DNA of 63,193 bases from an uncultured Pelagibacteraceae bacterium (GTDB lineage Bacteria > Pseudomonadota > Alphaproteobacteria > Pelagibacterales > Pelagibacteraceae), in assembly GCA_902545035.1 (NCBI GenBank), contig CACCEJ010000006.1, forward strand, positions 1 through 63,193, given 5' to 3'. The position numbers and the translations under genes were made by a program. This document shows, in pieces, positions 8,841 to 20,931 of the stretch (position 1 is the stretch's first letter; the number at the start of each line of letters is the position of its first letter). Below the pieces are notes generated by a model. The model had not been told where the DNA came from. It searched no databases and saw only the letters and a list, made by a program, of their open reading frames with translations.

Positions 8841-9351
8841 AAAAAAAATTGGTATTCTTGGTGGATCGTTTGATCCTGCACATATAGGTCATATCAAAAT
8901 TTCTAAAGAAGCAAAAAAAAAATTTGGTCTTGATAAAATTATTTGGGCTATAACAAAAAAAAATCCTTTTAAAAATAAAAGTAGTTTGAGTTTAGAAAAA
9001 AGAATCAAACATGCAAAAAAAATAAATCAAAACAATTTATTTATAAGAGTTAAATATTTTGAGAATAAAATAAAATCAAATAGAACCATTGATTTACTCA
9101 GATATATTAAAAAACAAAATAAAAATACTGATATTTTTTTTATTATGGGAGCAGACAGTCTTATAAATTTTCATAAATGGAAGAATTCTGATTTAATTTC
9201 ATCTATTTGTAAGATTCTTGTTTTTGACAGGGACAGATATAAAAGAAAATCATTGAGCTCTGTGAGCTTTAAGAAGTATAATAAAAAAAGCCTAAAATTT
9301 ATTAAATTTAACAAGGTCAATATTTCATCTTCTAAATTAAGAAAAATTTGA
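8806..9351 (+). CDS. nadD: Nicotinate-nucleotide adenylyltransferase
   Basis: NadD transfers AMP from ATP to nicotinate mononucleotide in NAD synthesis. The nucleotidyltransferase motif GGSFDPAHIGH lies near residue 19-29, followed by IIWAITKKNPFK, IMGADSL near 110 and the C-terminal ISSSKLRK signature. The first ATG overlaps proA by 35 bases; a second in-frame ATG at 8815 would shorten that to 26 bases and is equally plausible, since the first 12 residues are not conserved. The protein stops right after the ISS-x-x-(I/L)R motif, so it is shorter than most homologues. Confidence 0.92.
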   Translation: MKYMVLDKQENKKKIGILGGSFDPAHIGHIKISKEAKKKFGLDKIIWAITKKNPFKNKSSLSLEKRIKHAKKINQNNLFIRVKYFENKIKSNRTIDLLRYIKKQNKNTDIFFIMGADSLINFHKWKNSDLISSICKILVFDRDRYKRKSLSSVSFKKYNKKSLKFIKFNKVNISSSKLRKI

Positions 9352-9368
9352 TACTCTTTTAATAATTA

Positions 9369-9719
9369 ATGGATAAAATCTCTACTCTTCACAAAGATGT
9401 AATTAATCTTTTAGACTCAAACAAAGCTTTAGATATAGTTTCAATAGATTTAGATGGGAAATCTTCAATAGCTGACCAAATGATTATAGCAAGCGGAACT
9501 TCTTCAAGACACATCCAAGCTTTATCAGAGCAGGTGTATGAATACTTAAAAAAAAATGGCGTTACTGATTGCAAGATTGAAGGAAAAGAAAGTAATGATT
9601 GGAAGCTTGTTGATGGTATAGATCTTATAATTCATATTTTTAATCCTGAGAAAAGAAAATTTTATGAATTAGAAAAAATGTGGTCTGAATTAATACCTAA
9701 AGAAAAAGTAATTATATGA
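9369..9719 (+). CDS. rsfS: Ribosomal silencing factor RsfS
   Basis: RsfS binds L14 on the large subunit and blocks subunit joining when nutrients are scarce. The 116-residue protein has family blocks ALDIVSIDL, DQMIIASGTSSRH, and the C-terminal DWKLVDGIDLIIHIFNPEKRKFYELEKMW region split over about residues 77-105. It is placed after nadD in the usual order. The rlmH gene commonly found directly downstream is missing: ctpA overlaps the rsfS stop by 4 bases. Confidence 0.95.
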   Translation: MDKISTLHKDVINLLDSNKALDIVSIDLDGKSSIADQMIIASGTSSRHIQALSEQVYEYLKKNGVTDCKIEGKESNDWKLVDGIDLIIHIFNPEKRKFYELEKMWSELIPKEKVII

Positions 9720-10861
9720 TAAAAAAATTTCGTGTATGTATTGTTTTAATATTATTTTTTTTTTTTCATACAAATTTAGTTAGTTCATCAGAAGAAGATG
9801 ACATTTATAAAAAAATAGATATTTTTTCAGAGGTCTTGGATAAAATTAATAAAGAATTTGTTGATGAAGTTAATCAAAGTGAAGCTATGGATGCTGCTAT
9901 CAACGGCGTTTTGCAATCCTTAGATCCATACTCTGCTTATATGACTCCAGAACTATATGAGAGCATGCAAACAGAGACAAGTGGAGAATTTGGAGGTTTA
10001 GGAATTGAAGTAAGTATGGAGGCTGGTGTTATAAAGGTGATTACACCAATGGATGACTCTCCAGCAGCTGAGGCTGGAGTAAAGGCAGGTGATTATATTG
10101 TGAGAATAAACGACATTCAAGTTCAGGGTAAATCATTAAGTGAAGCAGTTGACATTATGAGAGGGCCAGTCGGAACAGATATAGAAATAACTATTCGAAG
10201 ACGAGGTGAAAGAAAAGCATTAATTTTTAATATAACTAGAGAAAAAATTAAAGTAGCATCAGTTAAATCTGAAATTTTAGATAATCAAACCGGTTACATT
10301 AGACTAACTTCATTTAATGAAAATAGTGGAGACCAAATTAAAGATAAAATTAAAGAATTTAAAAAAAATGAAAAAATTAAAAACTACATTTTAGATTTAA
10401 GAAATAACCCAGGCGGTCTACTTTCACAGGCAATTAAAATTACAGATTTTTTTATTGATAGTGGAGAGATTGTATCAACTAAAAGTAAAAGAAAGTATGA
10501 AAGTCGAAAATTTTTTGCTAAACAAGGTGATTTGATTGATGGGAATACTATTGTTGTGTTAATAAATTATGGTTCGGCTTCAGCCTCTGAAATAGTAGCA
10601 GGAGCTCTAAAGGATCACAAGAGAGCAATAATAATTGGTGAAAATAGCTATGGAAAGGGCTCTGTTCAATCAATCATTCCGCTAAAAAATAAAGGTGCGA
10701 TTAGACTTACTGTATCAAAATATTATCTTCCATCTGGAAAATCAATTTCTGAAATAGGGGTATCACCTGATATTGAAATAGCCGAGGAATCTGATGATTT
10801 TAGATTTAATACAGATACAGACAATCAACTTCAATTCGCTCTTAAACTTCTGAACGGTTAA
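9716..10861 (+). CDS. ctpA: Carboxyl-terminal processing protease (S41), periplasmic
   Basis: This is an S41 serine protease that trims C-termini of exported proteins. An N-terminal hydrophobic signal (residues about 6-24) is followed by a cap segment, a PDZ domain with GLGIEVS and SPAAEAGVKAGDYI near 95-130, and the protease core with LRNNPGG near 225. The catalytic Ser is in YGSASASEI near 285 and the Lys in SYGKGSVQ near 315. At 381 residues it is shorter than most alphaproteobacterial CtpA proteins (about 430-450), lacking a long C-terminal tail. It sits between rsfS and rppH, as in other alphaproteobacteria. Confidence 0.93.
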   Translation: MIKKFRVCIVLILFFFFHTNLVSSSEEDDIYKKIDIFSEVLDKINKEFVDEVNQSEAMDAAINGVLQSLDPYSAYMTPELYESMQTETSGEFGGLGIEVSMEAGVIKVITPMDDSPAAEAGVKAGDYIVRINDIQVQGKSLSEAVDIMRGPVGTDIEITIRRRGERKALIFNITREKIKVASVKSEILDNQTGYIRLTSFNENSGDQIKDKIKEFKKNEKIKNYILDLRNNPGGLLSQAIKITDFFIDSGEIVSTKSKRKYESRKFFAKQGDLIDGNTIVVLINYGSASASEIVAGALKDHKRAIIIGENSYGKGSVQSIIPLKNKGAIRLTVSKYYLPSGKSISEIGVSPDIEIAEESDDFRFNTDTDNQLQFALKLLNG

Positions 10862-10862
10862 A

Positions 10863-11342
10863 ATGAAGGACAAATATAAAAATTTACCGCTCAGAAGCGG
10901 GGTTGGCATAGTTGTTTTAAATAAAGAAAACAAAGTTTTTGTTGCTAGGAGAATAGATAATAAAAAAAACTTTTGGCAAATGCCGCAAGGAGGAGTGGAT
11001 AAAGGGGAGAACCTTTATGAAGCAGCTATAAGAGAATTAGATGAGGAAACAAGTATTAAGTCTGTAAGTTTAATTAAAAAAATAGATGGTTTATTGACAT
11101 ACCATTTACCAGAAGAACTTTTGGGAATTATTTGGAAGGGTAAATTTAAAGGACAAGAACAACAATGGTACATTATGAGATTTAATGGTGACGAAAAAGA
11201 AATTAATATTAAAACTCAACATCCAGAGTTTCTTGAATGGAAGTGGGTGGATATTGACGAAATTACAAAATTAGTTGTAACATTTAAACTCCATGTATAT
11301 CAGAAAATTCAGAAAGAAGTTAAGAAAATATTAGTTAATTGA
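10863..11342 (+). CDS. rppH: RNA pyrophosphohydrolase (Nudix), RppH
   Basis: RppH removes pyrophosphate from 5'-triphosphate RNA ends to start decay; alphaproteobacterial versions also hydrolyse dinucleoside polyphosphates. The Nudix box GGVDKGENLYEAAIRELDEE fits GX5EX7REUXEE at about residues 43-63. The N-terminal LPLRSGVGIVVLN and W-Q-M-P-Q-G-G segments are typical. The 159-residue protein starts one base after ctpA. Its last 12 bases overlap the end of convergent atpC, leaving no room for a terminator. Confidence 0.92.
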   Translation: MKDKYKNLPLRSGVGIVVLNKENKVFVARRIDNKKNFWQMPQGGVDKGENLYEAAIRELDEETSIKSVSLIKKIDGLLTYHLPEELLGIIWKGKFKGQEQQWYIMRFNGDEKEINIKTQHPEFLEWKWVDIDEITKLVVTFKLHVYQKIQKEVKKILVN

Positions 11343-11722
11343 CTTTAATACTTCAATTTTTTGATCTAACAAATATTTTTCTTGATCGCTGATTTCAGAC
11401 TTACTTAATTCTTCCTCAGTTGATTTCTGGATTTCTAAAATTTTTTCTTTGTCAATATCTTTTAAATTAAAAATAAGACTCGTAAGTATAGAAAGGTTAT
11501 TATTTTTAAATTCAATAATGCCATCATTAACATAGTAGCTATCCTCTCCGGACTTTGAAAAAATCTTGATTATTCCTGGTTTTAAAAAAGATATGATAGA
11601 AATATGGTCCTTTAAAATTCCAATCTCCCCCTCAAATGCAGGTACAACTACTTCAGTAACATCATTTTTAGACAAAAAAGACTTTTCGGGGTTTACTATT
11701 TCTAATGAATATTCCTCGCTCA

Positions 11723-11723
<1 letters not shown>
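11331..11723 (-). CDS. atpC: ATP synthase F1 epsilon subunit
   Basis: The epsilon subunit is part of the central stalk and regulates ATP hydrolysis. The N-terminal beta sandwich has FEGEIGILKDHISIISFLKPG at about residues 29-49, a family hallmark. The C-terminal helical hairpin (from about 88) is lysine/glutamate-rich. Length, 130 residues, is normal. It is the last gene of atpHAGDC and its start overlaps the atpD stop by one base. Confidence 0.95.
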
Positions 11724-14019
<2,296 letters not shown>

Positions 14020-14023
14020 AATT

Positions 14024-15559
14024 TTAAGCGCTAAAATTTTTTTTTAGTTGGAGAATTATTTCGTTAAGAGACTTCTCATTTTCATCATCAAGTTTTCCAG
14101 ATGCGGTGATAGCCTCAATAATTTCAGGTTTTTCAGCTTTACATTTTTCAATTATTTTATTTTCAAAAATAGAGATATCTTTTTGTTCAATATCATCAAG
14201 ATGCCCTTTCACTCCACAATAAATAGAAATTACCTGTTCAGCTACAGTCATTGGTGAATACTGATTTTGTTTTAAAAGTTCAGTTAATTTTGAACCTCTA
14301 TTGAGTAATTTTTGTGTTGATGCATCAAGATCTGAACCAAATTGGGCAAATGCTGCCATTTCTCTGTATTGTGCAAGTTCTAATTTCATTGAACCAGAAA
14401 CTTTTTTCATCGCTTTCGTTTGTGCAGAAGACCCAACTCTTGAAACTGATAGTCCAACATTTATTGCAGGTCTAATACCTTGGTTAAAAAGCTCTGTTTC
14501 TAAGAATATTTGACCATCTGTAATTGATATTACATTTGTTGGTATAAAAGCAGAAACATCACCCCCTTGAGTTTCAATAATAGGTAAAGCAGTCAAAGAT
14601 CCGCCGCCATGTTCATCGCTTAACTTAGCAGCTCTTTCTAGTAATCTGCTGTGTAAATAAAATACGTCACCTGGATAAGCTTCTCTTCCCGGGGGTCTTC
14701 TTAATAGAAGCGACATTTGCCTATAAGCTACAGCCTGTTTTGATAAATCGTCGTAAATTATCAAAGCATGCATCCCATTATCTCTAAAATATTCACCCAT
14801 TGCACATCCAGTATAAGGTGCTAAAAACTGCAATGGTGCTGCATCTGAAGCTGTTGCGGCAACTATTGTTGTATATTCCATTGCTCCAGCTTCTTCTAAT
14901 GTTTTTTCTATTTGTCTCACAGTAGATCTCTTTTGACCAACTGCTACATAAATACAATATAACTTTTTCTTTTCGTCTCCAGACTCATTAATTTTCTTTT
15001 GATTTATGATTGCATCAATGGCAACTGCAGTTTTACCTGTTTGTCTATCTCCAATAATTAGCTCTCTTTGTCCTCTTCCAATTGGTACCAAACTATCGAT
15101 TGATTTTAGACCAGTTTGCATTGGTTCACTCACAGATTTACGTGGAATTATACCTGGCGCCTTAACTTCAACCCTGCTTCTCTTTACACTTTTATCTAGT
15201 GCTCCCTTCCCATCAATTGGATTTCCTAAACCATCAACTACTCTACCAAGCAATTCCTTACCAACTGGAGTATCAACAATCGCACCTGTTCTTTTTACAG
15301 TATCTCCTTCTCTTACTGATTTATCGTCACCAAAAATTACGACACCTACATTTTCACTTTCTAAATTTAATGCCATTCCTTTTGAGCCATCAGAAAACTC
15401 TACCATCTCACCCGCTTGAACATTATCTAAACCATATATTCTGGCAATACCATCTCCTACTGATAAAACCTGACCTACTTCGGTTACTTCAGCCTTATCT
15501 CCGAATTTCTTTATTTGCTCTTTTAATATCTTTGTTACTTCTGACGGATTTATTTCCAT
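14024..15559 (-). CDS. atpA: ATP synthase F1 alpha subunit
   Basis: The non-catalytic nucleotide-binding subunit of F1. The P-loop [10 protein letters not shown] is near residue 170-179, [10 protein letters not shown] near 206, the signature [17 protein letters not shown] near 368-384, and the arginine finger lies within the latter block. Its 511 residues are normal. It abuts atpH with no intervening bases (atpH stop 15560-15562). Confidence 0.98.
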   Translation of the reverse strand: MEINPSEVTKILKEQIKKFGDKAEVTEVGQVLSVGDGIARIYGLDNVQAGEMVEFSDGSKGMALNLESENVGVVIFGDDKSVREGDTVKRTGAIVDTPVGKELLGRVVDGLGNPIDGKGALDKSVKRSRVEVKAPGIIPRKSVSEPMQTGLKSIDSLVPIGRGQRELIIGDRQTGKTAVAIDAIINQKKINESGDEKKKLYCIYVAVGQKRSTVRQIEKTLEEAGAMEYTTIVAATASDAAPLQFLAPYTGCAMGEYFRDNGMHALIIYDDLSKQAVAYRQMSLLLRRPPGREAYPGDVFYLHSRLLERAAKLSDEHGGGSLTALPIIETQGGDVSAFIPTNVISITDGQIFLETELFNQGIRPAINVGLSVSRVGSSAQTKAMKKVSGSMKLELAQYREMAAFAQFGSDLDASTQKLLNRGSKLTELLKQNQYSPMTVAEQVISIYCGVKGHLDDIEQKDISIFENKIIEKCKAEKPEIIEAITASGKLDDENEKSLNEIILQLKKNFSA

Positions 15560-16117
15560 TTATGCCTCTATCATTTTATTTTCAATTTGTTGTAATTTAT
15601 TTTTAATAGAGGTATCAACCATAATACTTCCAACTTGTATTATTAATCCTCCAATTAAACTTTTATCGAACTTATAGTCTAATTTTATTTTTGAGCTAAA
15701 ATTTTTTGACAAATCGTTTTTAATTTTATCGATTTGATCATTTGATAATTCTTTTGAAGATATTAATTCAGCTTTAACTTCGCCTCTTTTTTTCGAACAA
15801 GTATTGACAAAGTCCTGAAGAATTAATTGCACAAAAAAAAATCTTCTTTTTGAAATCAAAAAACTCAGAAACTTAATAAGCAATTTATTTAAATTATATA
15901 TTCCTGCAATTTTTGATAAAACATTATTTAAATCCTTAACTGAGTTTGTCGGATCTTTTATTAAAGAATTAAAATCCTTACTCTCCTGAATTAATTTTAG
16001 AAAGAGGTTAGAGTGACTTTCTACTTCTTCTAATGAATTCTCCTCATGAGATAATTCATAAAGTGCTAACGAGAATCTACTCGCGGTTGTCACTGAAAAA
16101 TTGTTATTTTTACTCAA
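15560..16117 (-). CDS. atpH: ATP synthase F1 delta subunit
   Basis: The delta subunit links F1 to the peripheral stalk. The 185 residues show the N-terminal helical domain (SRFSLALYELS, NSLEEVESHSNLFLKLI) and a C-terminal block with LDYKFDKSLIGGLIIQVGSIMVDTSIKN, a family hallmark around 148-175. It opens the F1 operon; the F0 genes are not in the window, the usual split arrangement of alphaproteobacteria. A candidate promoter is in the 98-base gap upstream. Confidence 0.95.
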   Translation of the reverse strand: MSKNNNFSVTTASRFSLALYELSHEENSLEEVESHSNLFLKLIQESKDFNSLIKDPTNSVKDLNNVLSKIAGIYNLNKLLIKFLSFLISKRRFFFVQLILQDFVNTCSKKRGEVKAELISSKELSNDQIDKIKNDLSKNFSSKIKLDYKFDKSLIGGLIIQVGSIMVDTSIKNKLQQIENKMIEA

Positions 16118-16151
16118 TTTTAACTCTTATTATTACTATGATTTTCTCGTG

Positions 16152-16180
16152 TAACTAGCACATGACTCTGTTGTCTTCAA
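16152..16180 (-). promoter_or_regulatory. Candidate promoter for atpHAGDC
   Basis: On the minus strand TTGAAG (16175-16180) and TAGTTA (16152-16157) are spaced by 17 bases inside the 98-base priA-atpH gap, one of the larger gaps in this block. No terminator for priA is visible there, so read-through is likely to add to this promoter. Confidence 0.4.
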
Positions 16181-16215
16181 GTATCAGATTGACCAAATAT
16201 TGTTAAATTTTAAAG

Positions 16216-18171
16216 TTAATTGAAGGATATTGGGTCAACATCAACTGTCAGTTTTATTTCTTTTGGTAATTTATAATTATTCAATATTTGACTTAGTTTT
16301 TTTTGTATTTTTCTATTTTTATTAGATCTAATAAGTAATCGATTTCTATATCTCCCCCTAACTTTATAGATAGGTGCGTTAACAGGTCCAAGAACTCGAT
16401 CATCTAGATTATTTACCAAATAATTCTTAAGATTATTAGATTCTTGCTCTAATTTTAATTCTTTAGGAGATGTCAAAATCAAAGATACAAATCTTTGAAA
16501 AGGGGGTAAATTATAACTTTCTCTTAATTTAAGTTCATTATCTAAAAATATAAATGGGTCAGGATCTGTAATTTGACTAATTATTTTTTGATTTTTTCCA
16601 AAAGTTTGAAAATATACCGTTGCAGGTTTACCTGCTCTGCCAGCTCTTCCTGAAAGTTGATGATAGAGTTGCAAATTTTTTTCTGCCACTCTTAAATCAT
16701 GACCATTTAATGTTAAATCAATATCTAATACAACAATACAATTCAATTTAGGAAAATGAAAACCTTTAGAAATTAATTGGGTACCTACTAAAATATCAAT
16801 TTCTCCGTTAATTATTTTTTTTAATTTTTCAATAGAAGATTTTTTACTCATCGTGTCACTTGAAAATATTGAAATTTTTTTATTAGGAAATAATAATTTT
16901 ACTTCCTCGGCAACTCTTTCAACACCACTTCCACTAAAAACTAGATCGCATTCATTACCTTTTTTACAATTTCTATTAAGATCACTTTTAAAACCGCAGT
17001 AATGACAAAGAAGTTTTTTTTTATTCTTATGAAAGACAAGATTAATTGAGCAATGTGGGCAAGAATATACCTTCAAGCAATTTTTGCATAACGCAAATGG
17101 TGCAAAACCTCTTCTATTAATAAAAAATAAAATTTGATCTTTTTTTATTAAGTGTTCTTTTACTTTTTCTAAAGTTTTATTTGATATCCATGAATTTTTA
17201 TTTAATTTATTTTTATTTAAATCAATGATTTCGTAGGTAGGCAAATTTGCATCTTTGTATCTTTTTAATAACCTGGAACCTGTATATTTTTTTTTTATAA
17301 AATTTGAATAAGTTTCTATAGATGGTACAGCTGTAACTAAATTTATCGGTATATTCTCAAATTTTGCTCTAGAAACAGCCATATCTCTAGCGTTGTAAAT
17401 TACTCCTTCATCTTGTTTGAAAGATTGATCATGCTCTTCATCAACAATTATTAATCCAATATTCTTAAATGGTAAAAATAGAGATGATCTAGCTCCGATT
17501 ACAACCTTTATTTTTCCTGATGAAAGACCACTCCAAATTACTTTTTTTCTTTTTTGAGTAATCCCAGAATGCCAAATTGATGGGTTAAATCCAAAAAATT
17601 CTTTAAATTTCTTCTCAAATTCAGCCGTTAATCCAATTTCAGGCAATAATATTAAGGCTTGCTGATTTTTTTTTAAAATTTTTAATATATGACTAAAGTA
17701 TACTATGGTTTTTCCAGAACCTGTTGTGCCTTGTAACAAATGAACTCTAAATTTGTTATCTTTATTTTTTAATTCATCTAAAATTTTATTTTGATCTTTA
17801 GATAGCCTAAATTCCTTAACTTCGTCTTTACTCAAAAAGAAATCATAATCTTTATCTTCGAATTCTTCAATTGCCTCACCACTTAACAAATGTAATTTTA
17901 AAGACATACCTTTAGGAACTAAATTATATTCAGAGAACCAATTCAAAAATTTTATTGTCTCTTTTTTCAAAGGTTTAATATTTAACCTTCTAACGATTTT
18001 TTTTAATTTGAAACTTTTATTGTCGTTTTTTTCAAAATTGTCCCAAATAACTCCGGTTATTATAGATTTACCAAACGGAACTTTTACATATTCTCCAATT
18101 TTTAAATTTAAATTACTCTCATAAGTAAATGGGTGATCAAAAATATTTGGTAAAAGGACTGGATATTTCAT
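16216..18171 (-). CDS. priA: Primosomal replication helicase N' (PriA)
   Basis: PriA restarts stalled replication forks. The 651-residue protein has an N-terminal DNA-binding domain (about 1-105), Walker A GTTGSGKT near 150, DEEHD near 245, and the zinc-binding insert with CKNC, CPHC, CHYC and a CKKGNEC pair between about 363 and 405. The helicase C-terminal motifs GTQLISKGFHFP and QLSGRAGRAGKP follow. It is somewhat shorter than E. coli PriA (732). In alphaproteobacteria priA often lies upstream of atpH, as here. Confidence 0.95.
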   Translation of the reverse strand: MKYPVLLPNIFDHPFTYESNLNLKIGEYVKVPFGKSIITGVIWDNFEKNDNKSFKLKKIVRRLNIKPLKKETIKFLNWFSEYNLVPKGMSLKLHLLSGEAIEEFEDKDYDFFLSKDEVKEFRLSKDQNKILDELKNKDNKFRVHLLQGTTGSGKTIVYFSHILKILKKNQQALILLPEIGLTAEFEKKFKEFFGFNPSIWHSGITQKRKKVIWSGLSSGKIKVVIGARSSLFLPFKNIGLIIVDEEHDQSFKQDEGVIYNARDMAVSRAKFENIPINLVTAVPSIETYSNFIKKKYTGSRLLKRYKDANLPTYEIIDLNKNKLNKNSWISNKTLEKVKEHLIKKDQILFFINRRGFAPFALCKNCLKVYSCPHCSINLVFHKNKKKLLCHYCGFKSDLNRNCKKGNECDLVFSGSGVERVAEEVKLLFPNKKISIFSSDTMSKKSSIEKLKKIINGEIDILVGTQLISKGFHFPKLNCIVVLDIDLTLNGHDLRVAEKNLQLYHQLSGRAGRAGKPATVYFQTFGKNQKIISQITDPDPFIFLDNELKLRESYNLPPFQRFVSLILTSPKELKLEQESNNLKNYLVNNLDDRVLGPVNAPIYKVRGRYRNRLLIRSNKNRKIQKKLSQILNNYKLPKEIKLTVDVDPISFN

Positions 18172-18190
18172 AAAAAAATTATGAAATATA

Positions 18191-19585
18191 TTAAGAGTGA
18201 ATCTGTCTTTTATCTACAGATAATGCTGCCTCTTTTATTGCCTCTGAGAAGGTTGGATGAGCATGACAAGTTCTTGCAATATCCTCAGAACTAGCACCAA
18301 ATTCCATAGCAACAGACATCTCAGCGATCATTTCTCCAGCATGTGGACCAATAATATGCACACCTAAAACGCGGTCTGTCGAGCTATCTGCTAATATTTT
18401 AACGAATCCCTCAGGCTCATTTATTGCTTTTGCTCTTGAATTTGCCATGAAAGGAAATTTTCCAATTTTATAACTAATATTTTTTTCTTTAAGCTGTTCT
18501 TCATTTTCACCTACATAAGCAACTTCCGGGGATGTGTATATTACCCCTGGTATCAAATTATAATTTACATGACCTGATTGACCTGCAATAAGTTCCGCAA
18601 CAGCAATTCCTTCTTCCTCTGCCTTGTGAGCAAGCATAGGACCATCTATTACATCACCTATTGCATATATATTTTTTATATTTGTCTCAAAATTTTTATC
18701 AACTTTAATTCTTCCTTTTTTATCAAGGCTAACTCCAATTTTGTCTAGATTTAAATTATCAGTATAAGGTTTTCGACCTACTGAAATAAGAACTACATCT
18801 GCCTCTAGTTTGCTTTTTTTTCCATTATTAGAAATATCAACTATAACTCCTTCACTACTTTTAGAAATTTTTTCAACCTTAGTTTTTAAATCAAACTTAA
18901 TATTCTGTTTTTTTAAAATTTTCATAAACTCGCTAGAAATTTCTTTATCTAAACCAGGGGTTATATGGTCAAGATACTCTACAACTTGAACCTCAGTTCC
19001 CAGTCTTGACCAAACTGATCCCATTTCTAATCCAATATATCCTCCACCTACTACAATCATTTTTTTTGGAAGCTCAGAAATGGATAATGCCCCTGTTGAG
19101 GATAGTATTTGCTTTTCATCAAACTCTATACCAGGAAGAGGTAAAGGAGCTGAGCCAGTACTAATTATTATTTTGTTCGATTTTATTTTTGTCTCTTGAT
19201 TATTATTTTTTACTAATATTTCATCTTTTTTAATTAATGTTCCAGTCCCCTTAATGTATGTGACCTTATTTTTTTTAAATAAAAATTCCACACCTTTTGT
19301 CAACGTTGATACAGATTTTTCTTTATTTTCCATCATTTTTTTTAAATTTAATTTTATCTCACCTGTTTCAATACCAATATCAGCAAAATTTTTAGCTTTA
19401 TGAAAATTCTCAGATAGATTTAATAAACTTTTTGATGGTATACATCCAATATTTAAACAAGTTCCTCCTAAAGATCCTCTTGATTCAATACATGCGGTGT
19501 TTAAACCTAATTGAGCCAATCTTATAGCACAAACGTATCCTGCAGGACCACCACCAATTACTGTAACATCAAATTTATCAGCCAT
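18191..19585 (-). CDS. lpdA: Dihydrolipoyl dehydrogenase (E3)
   Basis: E3 reoxidises dihydrolipoamide in the 2-oxoglutarate dehydrogenase complex, and may also serve pyruvate dehydrogenase or the glycine system. The FAD motif GGGPAGYVCAI is near 11-21, the redox disulfide is GGTCLNIGCIPSKSL near 41-55, the NAD motif is VVGGGYIGLEMG near 183, and the C-terminal HAHPTFSEAIKEAAL has the catalytic His-Glu pair. It overlaps the sucB stop by one base, so it is the third subunit of the sucAB-lpd unit. Confidence 0.96.
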   Translation of the reverse strand: MADKFDVTVIGGGPAGYVCAIRLAQLGLNTACIESRGSLGGTCLNIGCIPSKSLLNLSENFHKAKNFADIGIETGEIKLNLKKMMENKEKSVSTLTKGVEFLFKKNKVTYIKGTGTLIKKDEILVKNNNQETKIKSNKIIISTGSAPLPLPGIEFDEKQILSSTGALSISELPKKMIVVGGGYIGLEMGSVWSRLGTEVQVVEYLDHITPGLDKEISSEFMKILKKQNIKFDLKTKVEKISKSSEGVIVDISNNGKKSKLEADVVLISVGRKPYTDNLNLDKIGVSLDKKGRIKVDKNFETNIKNIYAIGDVIDGPMLAHKAEEEGIAVAELIAGQSGHVNYNLIPGVIYTSPEVAYVGENEEQLKEKNISYKIGKFPFMANSRAKAINEPEGFVKILADSSTDRVLGVHIIGPHAGEMIAEMSVAMEFGASSEDIARTCHAHPTFSEAIKEAALSVDKRQIHS

Positions 19586-20931
19586 TATATATTTAAAAAT
19601 AATCTTCTAGGGTCCTCAAGATTTTCCTTAACAGTTTTTAGAAATGTAACAGACTCTTTTCCATCTATTATTCTGTGATCATATGATAATGCCAAATACA
19701 TTATAGGCTTAATTTTTATTTCACCTTCAACATTAACTGGTCTTTCTACAATGTTATGCATTCCCAAAACACCAGATTGAGGTGGGTTCAAAATAGGAGT
19801 TGATAACATTGAACCATAAACTCCACCATTACTAATTGTGAATGTTCCTCCCTGAAGATCCTCAATTGACAAATTTCCGCTATTGGCTTTTTCTGAAAGT
19901 CTTTTAATTTCTTTTTCTATATCAGCAAATGACATTTCGTCAGCATTTCTCAAAACTGGCACAACCAATCCTTTATCAGTGCCAACTGCAAAACTTATAT
20001 TATAATAATTTTTGTAAATAATATCTTCACCTTCAATTTCAGCATTTATTGCTGGAAATAATTTTAAGCCAACGACACAGGCTTTTACAAAGAATGACAT
20101 TAATCCTAGCTTTATTCCATATCTACTTTTAAAATCTTCTTGGTTGTCCTTTCTCATCGACATTATATTAGACATATCAACTTCATTAAAAGTTGTTAAC
20201 ATTGCTGCATTTTCTTGCGCTTGTTTAAGTCTTTTAGCTATAGTTTGTCTTAACCTTGTCATTTTAATCCTCTCTTCTTCACCATATTGAATTCTTCTCT
20301 GATTAGGTTGTGGATTTGTTCCCATCAAGCTTAAAAGGTCACCTTTTAATACTCTACCATCTCTTCCTGTACCTTTAACCTTTTCCACATCAATATTATT
20401 TTCAGCAGCAATTTTTCTCACCGCTGGTGAAAGAACAATAGGATTAACTTTTGTAGTTTGGTTTGTTTGAACTTCGTCAGTTAGTAGAAGAGGTTCTTCA
20501 TTAACCTCATCTAAAAGTTCCATTGGCTCTTCTTTGCTAGTTGCAGAAATATTACCTAATTTTGGAGTAGGTTTTTTCTCTATTTCTAGATTTATGACGT
20601 TGGTATTCTCTTCTTTTATTAGATCTTCAGGAACGGTTTCTACTTCTTTTTCTTGCTTTGAGGATGCTTTTTTCTCTACACTTGATTTCCCTTCAGAAAC
20701 AGAACCTAGCACTGCCCCAACTTCAACAGTATCTCCATCTTTTGAGTTAATTTCTGATAAAATTCCACTTAATGGTGATGGAACTTCTAAGTTAACTTTA
20801 TCAGTCTCAAGTTCGACAATAGCTTCATCTGCTTCAACTGGATCTCCAACTTTTTTAAGCCATTTTGAAACAGTTGCTTCTGTAATACTCTCACCTAATG
20901 CAGGAACTAATATTTTTTCACTCATCATCAA
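19585..20931 (-). CDS. sucB: 2-oxoglutarate dehydrogenase E2, dihydrolipoyl succinyltransferase
   Basis: E2 transfers the succinyl group to CoA. One lipoyl domain lies at residues about 4-78 with the lipoylated Lys in [13 protein letters not shown] linker rich in Glu, Lys and Thr follows. The peripheral-subunit binding domain is near 167-205 ([15 protein letters not shown] and [13 protein letters not shown]), and the catalytic domain ends with [16 protein letters not shown], carrying the active His and Asp. The succinyl- rather than acetyl-transferase call rests on linkage with sucA. It begins 14 bases before the sucA stop. Confidence 0.96.
   Translation of the reverse strand: MMMSEKILVPALGESITEATVSKWLKKVGDPVEADEAIVELETDKVNLEVPSPLSGILSEINSKDGDTVEVGAVLGSVSEGKSSVEKKASSKQEKEVETVPEDLIKEENTNVINLEIEKKPTPKLGNISATSKEEPMELLDEVNEEPLLLTDEVQTNQTTKVNPIVLSPAVRKIAAENNIDVEKVKGTGRDGRVLKGDLLSLMGTNPQPNQRRIQYGEEERIKMTRLRQTIAKRLKQAQENAAMLTTFNEVDMSNIMSMRKDNQEDFKSRYGIKLGLMSFFVKACVVGLKLFPAINAEIEGEDIIYKNYYNISFAVGTDKGLVVPVLRNADEMSFADIEKEIKRLSEKANSGNLSIEDLQGGTFTISNGGVYGSMLSTPILNPPQSGVLGMHNIVERPVNVEGEIKIKPIMYLALSYDHRIIDGKESVTFLKTVKENLEDPRRLFLNI

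Noticed and set aside
15006-15606. Two plus-strand frames of about 135 codons opposite atpA and atpH
   Set aside because: They are antisense to strongly conserved coding sequence, with no ribosome site or family motif.
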